Assembly: GCA_903838565.1 (NCBI GenBank)
Contig: CAILZB010000007.1
Coordinates: forward strand, 1-64,000
Direction of reading: 5' to 3'
DNA: 64,000 bases
Origin: an uncultured beta proteobacterium
GTDB taxonomy: Bacteria > Pseudomonadota > Gammaproteobacteria > Burkholderiales > Burkholderiaceae_C
Below the pieces are notes generated by a model that had not been told where the DNA came from, searched no databases, and saw nothing but the letters and a program-made list of their open reading frames with translations. Made by a program: the position numbers and the translations under genes. Position 1 is the stretch's first letter. Every line of letters begins with the position of its first letter. Of the stretch, positions 1 through 8,221 are shown in pieces.

Positions 1-62
1 ACTAGCCAGTGCCGCGCGGCTGCCAGTCGCTCGCGGCTTTAGAGTACCGCCCTCTTTGCAAC

Positions 63-146
63 GCCAGGCTGGGAGGTAAGGCCACGCCTGGGAGATTACC
101 TCGTCGGTCGGAAAGGACGGTCCCGCTGACCGCATCCGCGATGCGT
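63..146 (+). promoter_or_regulatory. candidate structured RNA element upstream of cstA
   Basis: Two helices interleave here. CCAGGC at 64-69 can pair with GCCTGG at 86-91, and GAGGTAA at 73-79 (in the loop of the first helix) can pair with TTACCTC at 96-102. Together they give an H-type pseudoknot of 6 and 7 perfect base pairs. A further small hairpin (GCATC, loop CGC, GATGC) follows at 133-145. I match it to no known riboswitch class. It may instead belong to a gene upstream of the window. Function is inference only. Confidence 0.3.
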
Positions 147-187
147 CCATGATCCCGTGACCCATCGGCCGTCTTCGGGTAAACCTC

Positions 188-193
188 TACGTA
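188..193 (+). promoter_or_regulatory. TACGTA palindrome upstream of cstA
   Basis: A 6-bp perfect palindrome TACGTA sits about 120 bases before the cstA start, in a CCTCTACGTATTCAC context. It could be part of an activator site for a carbon-responsive regulator, but no known operator consensus is fully matched. Weak call based on position and symmetry only. Confidence 0.2.
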
Positions 194-311
194 TTCACAC
201 CGCCCCCGACCCTGTCAGGACACGGATGCGGGCGCGCACGGAACATTTGATACTGGCAGCGCTCGTCAGAGCTCGGCACGCCCTGTCATCCCTTACCCAT
301 GAGAAGAAACC

Positions 312-2411
312 ATGAATATCTTGCAGAATAAGTCTGGCCTTGGCCGACACGCGCTGTGGGCGCTGATCGCCCTGACCGGTGCCGGTGCGCTGGCCACCAT
401 CGCCTTGCATCGCGGCGAAACCGTGAATGCGCTGTGGATCGTGGTGGCGGCGATCGCGGTCTACGTGATCGCCTACCGCTATTACGGTCTGTTCATCGCC
501 AACCGCGTGCTGTCGCTGGACGCGGACCGGCCCACGCCGGCGGTGCGCCACAACGATGGCCTGGACTACGTGCCGACCAACAAGTACGTGCTGTTCGGCC
601 ACCACTTCGCCGCGATCGCGGGTGCCGGCCCGCTGGTGGGCCCGGTGCTGGCCGCGCAGATGGGCTATCTGCCGGGCATGCTCTGGATTCTCGCGGGCGT
701 GGTGTTCGCCGGTGCGGTGCAGGACTTCATGGTGCTGTTCATCTCGACGCGGCGCGATGGCCGCTCGCTCGGCGAACTGATCAAGACCGAACTGGGCCCG
801 GTGCCGGGCGTGATCGCGCTGTTCGGCACCTTCATGATCATGGTCATCATCCTGGCGGTGCTGGCGCTGATCGTCGTCAAGGCGCTGGCCGACAGCCCCT
901 GGGGCACGTTCACCGTGGCCGCGACGATTCCGCTGGCGCTGTTCATGGGCATCTACACCCGCTACATCCGCCCGGGCCGCATCGGCGAGGTGTCGGTGAT
1001 CGGCTTTGTGCTGCTGATCGCGTCCATCGTCGTCGGCGGCCAGGTCGCGCAAAGCGCCACGCTCGCGCCGCTGTTCACGTTCGATGGCAAGCAGCTGACC
1101 TGGATGCTGGTGGCCTACGGCTTCATCGCCTCGGTGCTGCCAGTGTGGCTGCTGCTGCTGGCGCCACGCGACTACCTGTCCACCTTCCTCAAGATCGGCG
1201 CCATCGTGGCGCTGGCGCTGGGCATTGCGCTGGTCGCGCCCGACCTGAAGATGCCGTCCACCACGCGCTTCATCGACGGCAGCGGACCGGTGTGGTCGGG
1301 CAGCCTGTTCCCGTTCCTGTTCATCACCATCGCCTGCGGCGCGGTGTCCGGCTTTCACTCGCTGATCTCCTCGGGCACCACGCCCAAGCTGATAGAGAAC
1401 GAAGCGCAGGCGCGCTTCATCGGCTACGGCGCGATGCTGATGGAATCCTTTGTCGCCATCATGGCGCTGGTGGCCGCCTCGATCATCGAGCCCGGCGTCT
1501 ACTTCGCCATGAACAGCCCGGCTGCGCTGATCGGCACCACCGCCGAGAGCGCCGCGCAGGTGATCTCGCAGTGGGGCTTCGTCGTGACGCCCGACATGCT
1601 CACCGAGACCGCGCGCAACGTGGGCGAGAAGACCATCATTTTGCGCGCCGGCGGTGCGCCCACCTTGGCCGTGGGCATGGCGCAGATCTTCTCGCAGATG
1701 ATCGGCGGCAAGGCGATGATGGGCTTCTGGTACCACTTCGCCATCCTGTTCGAGGCGCTCTTCATCCTGACCGCGGTGGACGCGGGCACTCGCGCCGGGC
1801 GCTTCATGCTGCAGGACCTGCTGGGCACCTTCGTGCCTGCGCTCAAGAAGACCGACTCCTGGCTCATCAACGGCCTGGCGACGGCGCTGTGCGTTGCCGC
1901 CTGGGGTTACTTCCTGTACCAGGGCGTGGTCGATCCGCTGGGCGGCATCAACACGCTGTGGCCGCTGTTCGGCATCTCCAACCAGATGCTCGCCGGTGTG
2001 GCGTTGATTCTGGTGACGGTGGTGCTGTTCAAGATGAAGCGCGAGCGCTTCGCCTGGGTCTCGCTGCTGCCCATGAGCTGGCTGCTGGCCTGCACCATGA
2101 CCGCGGGCTGGCAGAAGGTGTTCCACGAGAACCCCAAGATCGGCTTCCTGTCACACGCTGCCAAATACCGAACTGTCCTGGACCGTGGGGAACTTTTGGC
2201 ACCCGCGAAAAGCATGGGGCAGATGCAGCAGATTGTGTTCAACGATTACGTGGACGCCACGCTGTGCGTGCTCTTCATGCTGGTGGTGTTGAGCATCCTG
2301 GCCTATGGCATCCGGGCCTGCGTGGCAGCGCGCCGTTCCAGCGCGCCGACCACGGTCGAAGCGGGCGGCACGGGCTGGCCGCCCGGCCGCAGGCTGGCAC
2401 CGAATACCTGA
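312..2411 (+). CDS. cstA: carbon starvation protein CstA (pyruvate/peptide transporter)
   Basis: Inner-membrane transporter of the CstA/BtsT family, 699 aa and close to the usual length. The family imports pyruvate and has been linked to peptide uptake during carbon limitation. Hydrophobic helices run along almost the whole chain. The N-terminal family signature (NRVLSLD, then GLDYVPTNKYVLFGHHFAAI and AGAGPLVGPVLAAQMGYLPG) is clear near residues 60-125. ATG start at 312 is preceded by a purine-rich GAGAAGAAACC. The small partner gene ybdD follows 11 bases after the stop, as in enterobacterial cstA-ybdD and btsT-yjiX pairs. The leader carries possible RNA structure and a TACGTA palindrome. Confidence 0.96.
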   Translation: MNILQNKSGLGRHALWALIALTGAGALATIALHRGETVNALWIVVAAIAVYVIAYRYYGLFIANRVLSLDADRPTPAVRHNDGLDYVPTNKYVLFGHHFAAIAGAGPLVGPVLAAQMGYLPGMLWILAGVVFAGAVQDFMVLFISTRRDGRSLGELIKTELGPVPGVIALFGTFMIMVIILAVLALIVVKALADSPWGTFTVAATIPLALFMGIYTRYIRPGRIGEVSVIGFVLLIASIVVGGQVAQSATLAPLFTFDGKQLTWMLVAYGFIASVLPVWLLLLAPRDYLSTFLKIGAIVALALGIALVAPDLKMPSTTRFIDGSGPVWSGSLFPFLFITIACGAVSGFHSLISSGTTPKLIENEAQARFIGYGAMLMESFVAIMALVAASIIEPGVYFAMNSPAALIGTTAESAAQVISQWGFVVTPDMLTETARNVGEKTIILRAGGAPTLAVGMAQIFSQMIGGKAMMGFWYHFAILFEALFILTAVDAGTRAGRFMLQDLLGTFVPALKKTDSWLINGLATALCVAAWGYFLYQGVVDPLGGINTLWPLFGISNQMLAGVALILVTVVLFKMKRERFAWVSLLPMSWLLACTMTAGWQKVFHENPKIGFLSHAAKYRTVLDRGELLAPAKSMGQMQQIVFNDYVDATLCVLFMLVVLSILAYGIRACVAARRSSAPTTVEAGGTGWPPGRRLAPNT

Positions 2412-2422
2412 GGCATTGCATC

Positions 2423-2623
2423 GTGCTCAACGACCTGTCGAAAATCGGCAAGTACCTGGGGCAGGCCGCGCATCTGATGGTCGGCCAGCCCAGCTACGAT
2501 ACCTATGCGGCGCACCTGCGCGGCCAGCACCCGGATCGTCCGGTGATGAGCTACGAGGAGTTCTTTCGCGAGCGCCAGCAGGCGCGCTACGGCGGCAAGG
2601 GCCGGATCGGGCGCTGCTGCTGA
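2423..2623 (+). CDS. ybdD: YbdD/YjiX family small protein (DUF466), CstA partner
   Basis: 66-residue protein of the YbdD/YjiX family, which is almost always encoded directly after CstA-type transporters and is thought to act with them. Family features seen are the KYLGQAAHLMVGQPSYDTY stretch near the N-terminus, HPDRPVMSYEEFFRERQ, and the C-terminal RYGGKGRIGRCC. The start is a GTG at 2423, with GAGG at 2410-2413 as ribosome binding site. The reading frame stays open far upstream in the shadow of cstA, but family length (about 65 aa) fixes this start. Confidence 0.93.
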   Translation: MLNDLSKIGKYLGQAAHLMVGQPSYDTYAAHLRGQHPDRPVMSYEEFFRERQQARYGGKGRIGRCC

Positions 2624-2757
2624 ATTCCGACGACCGCCATCATCACCCCATTCGGGCGGTCGAGTTCCCGGGTGAGCTTGGTGCGCGCGGTGCTCGAGCA
2701 CGGGGGAAGAGGTAATGTCCTGCCTCTTCTTGGTCCCGCCGCTCCTCCGGTGGATGT

Positions 2758-3834
2758 CTAATGGACCGCGTTGACCGCGGCGGCCAGGATGGCTATGGCA
2801 ATTCGGTTGCCCGCCTTATCTTTGATGGACGAGATCGCTTTGAACGCGGAGCTTTGTACGGGGTCAGGAAGGCGCACGAAGTTGCTGTCCTGAACCAGAC
2901 GGTCGCCGTTCACGAAGGCCCAAATGAAGAACTTCAGCGTGTGTTGGCTCTGCTCGGGGTTCTCGGTGACCAGGGGCATCACGATATAGGTGCCCATCGT
3001 GATCGGCCATGCACCCTTGCCGGAAATGTTTGTGAGGGTGGTATTGAACGAGCCGTTGCTGACCCACTCGCTGCTGCTGAGCGCGTTTCGAAACGAAGCG
3101 TTGGAAGGTTTGACAAACTCACCCTCCGCATTCTTCAGTTGAATCGTGCTGAGATTGTTGTCGGCGATGTAGCTGAAATCCACGTAGCCGATTGCGCCAA
3201 CCGTTCCCTTAACCCCCTTCACAACGCCGTCGCTTCCCTTGACTCCGAGAAAATCCTCGGGCCAGGCAAAGGTGGTCTTGACGCCGTTCTTTTCCCTCCA
3301 GGTCGCGCTGACCTTTGCCAGGTAGTCGGCAAAGTTATAGGTGGTTCCAGATCCGTCGCTGCGCACCACGACCGTGATCGGAATCGCCGGCAACCTGATA
3401 CCCGGATTCAATTGCGCGATCTCGGGCGCGTTCCATTGCCTGATCTCGCCCAGGAAGATGCGTGCAAGCACAGCACCGGTAAGGCGCAATGGCGTATCGC
3501 CCAGCCTCGGCAAATTGAAGACCGGTGCGATACCGGTGATCGCGATCGGAAATACCACCAGACCCTGCACTGTCAACTCGGTTGCTGGCGGTGCGACATC
3601 GGAGGCGCCAAAGTCAACTTCCCGCGCGCGAATCTTCTTCATGCCGCCGGACGATCCGCTAGGGTCATAAGCCACCCGCGATCCATTTGACTTCTGATAC
3701 TCCCGAGCCCAAACTTGAAAGACCGGCGCGGCCGCAGATGAACCCGCGCCCATGATCGTTTGATCGGCTGCAGCGCTGGGCGGCAGTGAAATCAACAGGC
3801 CGCCAACCACCATCAGCAAAGACTTGATCATCAT
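2758..3834 (-). CDS. pstS: phosphate ABC transporter substrate-binding protein PstS
   Basis: Periplasmic phosphate-binding protein, 358 aa. A signal peptide ends around residue 23 (PPSAAADQ). Phosphate-contacting motifs are visible: GAGSSAAAPVF near residue 29, SGSSGGMKKI near 59 and RSDGSGTTYNFADYL near 158. The start is the ATG at 3834, preceded by a strong AAGGGGGCGAG. The usual partners pstC, pstA, pstB and phoU are not adjacent: cstA-ybdD is convergent downstream and no gene is recognised for about 420 bases upstream. I could not find a convincing pho box. It may supply a transporter encoded elsewhere or act as a stand-alone scavenging or sensing receptor. Confidence 0.93.
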   Translation of the reverse strand: MMIKSLLMVVGGLLISLPPSAAADQTIMGAGSSAAAPVFQVWAREYQKSNGSRVAYDPSGSSGGMKKIRAREVDFGASDVAPPATELTVQGLVVFPIAITGIAPVFNLPRLGDTPLRLTGAVLARIFLGEIRQWNAPEIAQLNPGIRLPAIPITVVVRSDGSGTTYNFADYLAKVSATWREKNGVKTTFAWPEDFLGVKGSDGVVKGVKGTVGAIGYVDFSYIADNNLSTIQLKNAEGEFVKPSNASFRNALSSSEWVSNGSFNTTLTNISGKGAWPITMGTYIVMPLVTENPEQSQHTLKFFIWAFVNGDRLVQDSNFVRLPDPVQSSAFKAISSIKDKAGNRIAIAILAAAVNAVH

Positions 3835-4258
3835 CTCGCCCCCTTTTTATTCGGACCGTACGGGGGATGATTGTGGCACTATAGATTGTCAAACGTAAAA
3901 CAGCGAACAAGTTCAACACGCGAAAGCGTGACTTGTGCCGCACGTAGGCAGGCGACGCAGTCGGCATAGCTGGTGCTTCCCTTGTGATCCAGACCAGCCA
4001 ATTCCACCACCACGCCACGCTGACTGTTTTGCGGGTGTCGAGCGCTCTGGTGGATGCTTGGTTGCGGCGTGTCACCGTTGAACCGAGCGGGACCAGCAGG
4101 TCGCAAGCGCCGTCGCCGCGAGTGCGGACGGGGCCTCGACCGTGAGCGGAGGTTCTTGGCGGATCGCTCGGCTTAGCCGGCTATGCACGGGTCCCCATGA
4201 GGGCGTTACCCTGGGGTCTTTCTGGGAATCGCAATGACCCGAAAATCGGGCGTCCCCG
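3835..4258. other. 424-base stretch with no recognisable gene
   Basis: This is the upstream region of pstS and the downstream side of the nitroreductase gene. The part nearest pstS is AT-richer than its surroundings and presumably holds the pstS promoter, though no well-spaced -35/-10 pair stands out. A 75-codon minus-strand reading frame (3879-4106) has no recognisable domain or good ribosome binding site, and I do not call it a gene. Confidence 0.5.
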
Positions 4259-4858
4259 TCACGCGATCTGCGCGACCTCGTGAAACGACAGCCGAGGCGC
4301 GCGCGGATAGATGCCGGCCGGGTCGGCGTGTCCCAGGTTCACCATGAAGTTGGCGCGGTAACGGCCGTCGGGAAAGAAGGCCTGATTCACCGCGTCGGCG
4401 TTGAAGCCTGATTGCGGCCCGGCGTCCAGCCCCAGGGCGCGCGCGGCCAGGATCAGGTAGGCACCTTGCAGGCTGCTGTTGCGGCTGGCCGTGGCCTCGG
4501 CCAGGGCGGCGTTGGCTTCGAACAGGGGCTTGGCGTCGTAGCCGGGAAACTGCTGTGGCAGATGCTCGTAAAAGCGCGTGTCCTGGGCCACGATCACCGT
4601 CACCGGCGCGGCCATGGTCTGCGCCACATTGCCAGCAGACAACGCGGGTTGCAGCTTGGCCTTGGCCTGCGGGCTGCGCACGAAGACGTAGCGCGCCGGT
4701 TGCGCGTTGAATGCGGTCGGGCCCCATTTCAACAGGTCGTAGAGCTGGTGCAGCGTGGCGTCGGAGATCGGCTCGGCCTTGAAGGCGTGCACTGTGCGCG
4801 CGCTGCGAAACAGTTGGTCCAGGGCAGCGTCGCTGAGCGTTGGGGTTGCAGTGGTCAT
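4259..4858 (-). CDS. nitroreductase family protein, malonic semialdehyde reductase (RutE-like)
   Basis: 199-aa FMN-dependent NAD(P)H oxidoreductase of the RutE/HadB subgroup. RutE reduces malonic semialdehyde to 3-hydroxypropionate in pyrimidine breakdown. Family traits seen are ARTVHAF near the N-terminus (FMN phosphate contact), [39 protein letters not shown] and the [17 protein letters not shown] stretch. An upstream in-frame ATG at 4900 would add 14 residues and overlap the neighbouring stop. The ATG at 4858 gives a length matching RutE (196 aa in E. coli). No other rut genes are present, so the physiological substrate is uncertain. Confidence 0.85.
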   Translation of the reverse strand: MTTATPTLSDAALDQLFRSARTVHAFKAEPISDATLHQLYDLLKWGPTAFNAQPARYVFVRSPQAKAKLQPALSAGNVAQTMAAPVTVIVAQDTRFYEHLPQQFPGYDAKPLFEANAALAEATASRNSSLQGAYLILAARALGLDAGPQSGFNADAVNQAFFPDGRYRANFMVNLGHADPAGIYPRAPRLSFHEVAQIA

Positions 4859-4896
4859 GGTCGTTCTCGGTTGATGAAGGAAGAATATCTCGCGGC

Positions 4897-6276
4897 TCAA
4901 GGGCGTGCCAGCGCGGTGAGCGCGCGCAGATCCGCAGCGCCGCCGACCGACCAGCAGGCCTTGAGAATGTCGGCGGTTTGGGTGGCGCCCAGCACCGGGT
5001 CGGACAGGCCGTGGAACTTGGCTTCCAGCATCTCGTCGGTCATGGGGTTTTGCAGCGAGCCGATGGCGTGTTCGACGAAGACGTGCACGCGCCGGCCGTC
5101 CTTGAGCACGGCCGTGACGTCGGCGCTGGCCTCGTCGATGGTGTCGTCCACGGTGGCCACGACCTTGCGGCGCAGCGCCACCATGTCGGCGCGATTCACC
5201 ACATCGTCGGAGAACTCATCCTCGGCCGCATGGCCATAGGTCAGTCCCGCGGCGCAGCCGTGGTAGACACTGAACTTGGCCTGCAGCCCGTCAGCCGGTT
5301 CCTTCTTGCCGGTGAGTTCCAGCACCAGCGAATGCACGCGCAGTTCGATGCGCTCGACCTGCTCGGGCCTGACGCCCTGGGCGCGCAACTGAGCGCAGGC
5401 GTCGATGGCCGGATGGATCACGATGCCGCAGGCAAAGGGCTTGTAGCTGTTGAAGGAGATCTCGAAGCGCTGCCCCAGCGCACCCGTGATTTCGCTCCAG
5501 TCGTTCTTCGTGGAGACGGTCTGCATCATGCCGCGCGGCGCCTCCAGCGCCTTGGGGCTGGCAGTGAAGCCTTGGCTGGCCAGCAGCGCCGACATCAGGC
5601 CTGCGCGCGCTGCGGCGCCGGGGTGGAATGGCTTGGTCATGGAGCCGAACTGCTCGCGCATGCCGATCGGTTGCGAGGCCGCAATGCCCAGCGCCATCGC
5701 GGTCTGCTGCGTGTCCAGCCCCAGCAGCCGGGCGCAGCCCGCCGCCGCCCCCAGCGTGCCGGTGGAACCCGTGATGTGCCAGCCGCGGTCGTAATGGTCC
5801 GGGTACATGGCGTTGCCCACGCGGCACGAGACGTCGATGCCCAGCACCAGCGCGTCGATCAGCGCGCGGCCGCTGAAGCCCCGGTGTTCGGCCAGCGCCA
5901 GCAGCGCCGAGGCGACCGGGCCGGCGGGGTGGATGATGGTCTTGAGGTGCGTGTCGTCGAAGTCGAAGGTGTGCGAGCTGATGCCGTTGAGCAGGGCCGC
6001 GCTGGCCATGTCGACAAGTTCGTTGCGGCCCAGCACGCTGGATTGCTGTGCGGGCTGGAGCAGCGCGACCGCGGCCAGCGCCGCGTTCACGGACTCATGC
6101 CGCGCCGCGCCGATGGCGCAGCCGAACCAGTTGAGGAAGGTGCGGTGCGCTTCCTTGTCCACCGCCGCGCTCCAGCCACCGGCGGCATGGCCTGGATGGT
6201 GGGCGACGAACTCGGCCAGGATCTGGGTGACGGGCGGGGCGTTGTGGTCGGCAGCGACCTGGGTATTGCGGGCCAT
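4897..6276 (-). CDS. MmgE/PrpD family protein
   Basis: 459-aa member of the MmgE/PrpD superfamily, which includes 2-methylcitrate dehydratase PrpD, cis-aconitate decarboxylase and many uncharacterised enzymes. Recognisable regions are FVAHHP, the [25 protein letters not shown] segment near residues 103-127 (quoted as FDFDDTHL and [13 protein letters not shown]), the [17 protein letters not shown] region and the [14 protein letters not shown] segment. No propionate-catabolism genes (prpB, prpC, acnD) are adjacent, so PrpD activity should not be assumed. A Bug-type solute receptor precedes it in the same direction 38 bases away. This pairing is common in Burkholderiales, where such enzymes often degrade an imported organic acid. 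Confidence 0.86.
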   Translation of the reverse strand: MARNTQVAADHNAPPVTQILAEFVAHHPGHAAGGWSAAVDKEAHRTFLNWFGCAIGAARHESVNAALAAVALLQPAQQSSVLGRNELVDMASAALLNGISSHTFDFDDTHLKTIIHPAGPVASALLALAEHRGFSGRALIDALVLGIDVSCRVGNAMYPDHYDRGWHITGSTGTLGAAAGCARLLGLDTQQTAMALGIAASQPIGMREQFGSMTKPFHPGAAARAGLMSALLASQGFTASPKALEAPRGMMQTVSTKNDWSEITGALGQRFEISFNSYKPFACGIVIHPAIDACAQLRAQGVRPEQVERIELRVHSLVLELTGKKEPADGLQAKFSVYHGCAAGLTYGHAAEDEFSDDVVNRADMVALRRKVVATVDDTIDEASADVTAVLKDGRRVHVFVEHAIGSLQNPMTDEMLEAKFHGLSDPVLGATQTADILKACWSVGGAADLRALTALARP

Positions 6277-6314
6277 GGTGGGTCTGTGTGGAAGTGAAAG
6301 AAAGGGTGGGGAAA

Positions 6315-7286
6315 TCAGTTGTCCAGATGGATGTCGCGGGCCTTGGCGACCTGAGTCCAGCGGGCGATGTCGGCGCGTATGAACTCACCGAATTCCTGCG
6401 GTGTCTTGATCATGGGCTCGACCGCCTCGACCGACAGCCGTTCGCGCAACTCGGGCGCGCGCAGCACCACGGCCAGGGTTTCGTTGAGCTGCTTCACGAT
6501 GGGAGCGGGCATCTTCGCCGGACCGACCACGCCGTACCACTGCTGCGCGTCAAAGCCCTTGAAGCCCGACTCATCGAGCGTTGGCAGTTCCGGGAACAGG
6601 GGATGGCGCTTCAAGCCCGTCACCGCCAGCGCCCGCACGCGGCCGGAGCGGATGTGCGGCAGCGCCGCCGCCAGACCGGGGAACATGGCCTGCGTCTGCC
6701 CGGCGATCAGATCGACAAAGGCGGGTGCGATGCCGCGGTAGGGGATGTGCACGATGAATGAGTTGATCTGCAGCTTGAACAGCTCCATCGTCAGGTGGGT
6801 GAGCGACCCCTGGCCGGCCGAGCCGTAGCTCACCTTGCCGGGGTTCTTTTTCACGTACTCGACGAATTCCTTCACGTTGTGGATGGGCAAGGCCGCATTC
6901 ACTACCAGCACGTTGGGCGTGGCGCCGAACATGCCGATGGGCGTGAAATCCTTGATCGCGTCATAGGGCAGCTTGCGCGTGGCCGGGTTCGTGCCCAGCG
7001 TGCCGACGTAGCCCTGCATCAGTGTGTAGCCGTCAGGTGCGGCGCGGGCTGCGGTCTGGCAGGCAATCACGCCGCCTGCGCCACCCAGGTTTTCCACGAA
7101 GAAGGTTTGATTCAGCACGCGCGCCCAGCGCTCGGTCACGGTGCGCCCGATCATGTCGCTGCCGCCGCCTGCGGCCACCGGAACGATGTAGCGGATCGAA
7201 TGGCTGGGATAGGCGGCTTGCGCCCTGGCCAGACTGGGCAGGCCGAGCAGCGCCGGTGCCGCTTGCAAAAGTGTGCGTCGTTTCAT
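6315..7286 (-). CDS. tripartite tricarboxylate transporter substrate-binding protein (Bug family)
   Basis: 323-aa periplasmic solute-binding protein of the Bug/TctC family, greatly expanded in Burkholderiales. The N-terminus MKRRTLLQAAPALLGLPSLARAQA is a signal peptide with two arginines, so Tat export is possible. Family landmarks follow: YPSHSIRYIVPVAAGGGSD, FFVENLGGAGGVIACQTAARA, APDGYTLMQGY and VSYGSAGQGSLTHLTMELF. No TctA/TctB membrane genes are in the window, as is usual for orphan Bug receptors. Probably transcribed with the downstream MmgE/PrpD and nitroreductase genes. The ligand is likely a carboxylic acid but cannot be read from the sequence. Confidence 0.92.
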   Translation of the reverse strand: MKRRTLLQAAPALLGLPSLARAQAAYPSHSIRYIVPVAAGGGSDMIGRTVTERWARVLNQTFFVENLGGAGGVIACQTAARAAPDGYTLMQGYVGTLGTNPATRKLPYDAIKDFTPIGMFGATPNVLVVNAALPIHNVKEFVEYVKKNPGKVSYGSAGQGSLTHLTMELFKLQINSFIVHIPYRGIAPAFVDLIAGQTQAMFPGLAAALPHIRSGRVRALAVTGLKRHPLFPELPTLDESGFKGFDAQQWYGVVGPAKMPAPIVKQLNETLAVVLRAPELRERLSVEAVEPMIKTPQEFGEFIRADIARWTQVAKARDIHLDN

Positions 7287-7329
7287 GTTCTTGTTCCCGT
7301 TTGAGTTTGCGCAGCCAGGTGGGGTGCGT

Positions 7330-7355
7330 AAAAAAAGGCCCCGCAGGGCCTTCTT
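7330..7355 (-). terminator. Rho-independent terminator of the yccA-like gene
   Basis: Read on the minus strand, AAGGCCCTGCGGGGCCTT forms a perfect G+C-rich hairpin followed by a run of seven T. It lies about 50 bases after the stop codon of the YccA-like gene and before the next minus-strand gene. Confidence 0.85.
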
Positions 7356-7403
7356 GAAATGGTGCGCGTCACGCCGACATCCGTCGCCGCGGCGCGCCTG
7401 AGC

Positions 7404-8093
7404 TCAGTCGCGCTCGCCGCCCATGATGCCCAGCAGCGACAGCAGGCTCTGGAACACGTTGAACAGGTCCAGGTAAAGGGCCAGCGTGGCGCTGATGTAA
7501 TTGGTCTCGCCGCCGTCGACGATGCGCTTCAGGTCAAACAGCATGAAGGCGCTGAAGATCGCGATCGCCAGCATCGATATCACCATCATGCCCACGGTAG
7601 AGCCGACGAAGATGTTGATGATGCTGCCCACGATCAGCACCACGGCGCCGACCATCAGCCACTTGGCCATGCCCGAAAGATCGCGCTTGATGGTGGTGGC
7701 CAGGGCGGCCATGACGAAGAACACGCCCGCCGTGCCGCCGAACGCCGTCATGATCAGCGACGGGCCATTCTTGTAGTGCAGCGTGTGCTCGATCAGGCCG
7801 GCCAGCATCAGACCCATGAAGAAGGTGAAGCCCAGCAGCACCGGCACGCCGGTGGCCGAGTTCTTGGTTTTCTCGATCGCGTACATGAAGCCGAAGGCGC
7901 CGCCCATGAACACGATCAGCCCCAGCATCCCGGTCAGCGCATGGGTGATGCCCGTGGCCACACCCAACCAGGCACCCAGCACGGTGGGCAAGAGGCTCAA
8001 CGACAGGAGCCAATAGGTGTTGCGCATGACGCGGTTGCGCTCCTGCGCGCTGGCGACGTAGCCGTAGTTGACAGGTTGAACTTGATCGAACAT
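7404..8093 (-). CDS. yccA: Bax inhibitor-1/YccA family membrane protein
   Basis: 229-aa inner-membrane protein with about seven hydrophobic helices, matching the BI-1/YccA fold. E. coli YccA modulates the FtsH protease. Typical features seen are VMRNTYWLLSLSLLPTVLGA near the N-terminus, GFTFFMGLMLAGLIEHTL, and a C-terminal half with DLKRIVDGGETNYISATLAL and LDLFNVFQSLLSLLG. The start is the ATG at 8093, preceded by AAGGAG. An upstream in-frame ATG would add 19 residues of non-membrane sequence without this site. Divergent from dnaX. A terminator follows. Confidence 0.93.
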   Translation of the reverse strand: MFDQVQPVNYGYVASAQERNRVMRNTYWLLSLSLLPTVLGAWLGVATGITHALTGMLGLIVFMGGAFGFMYAIEKTKNSATGVPVLLGFTFFMGLMLAGLIEHTLHYKNGPSLIMTAFGGTAGVFFVMAALATTIKRDLSGMAKWLMVGAVVLIVGSIINIFVGSTVGMMVISMLAIAIFSAFMLFDLKRIVDGGETNYISATLALYLDLFNVFQSLLSLLGIMGGERD

Positions 8094-8221
8094 ATGGAAC
8101 TCCTTGAAAGAACTGCCCGCTGCAGATGGGCGCATTGTAGGTGGATTCAAGGCCCGCTGCTTTGGCGCTGAATCTCGCCGGCGCTGCGGGCAGGGCGGCT
8201 GCGCACCGTAGAATCACCCGC

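Noticed and set aside
195..2126. 643-codon minus-strand open frame opposite cstA
   Set aside because: Composition is Arg/His/Gln/Asp-rich without any domain, and the opposite frame is a clear CstA. It is a GC-rich antisense shadow.
3879..4106. 75-codon minus-strand frame upstream of pstS
   Set aside because: No recognisable family, no good ribosome binding site, and a second frame overlaps it. I cannot support a gene.
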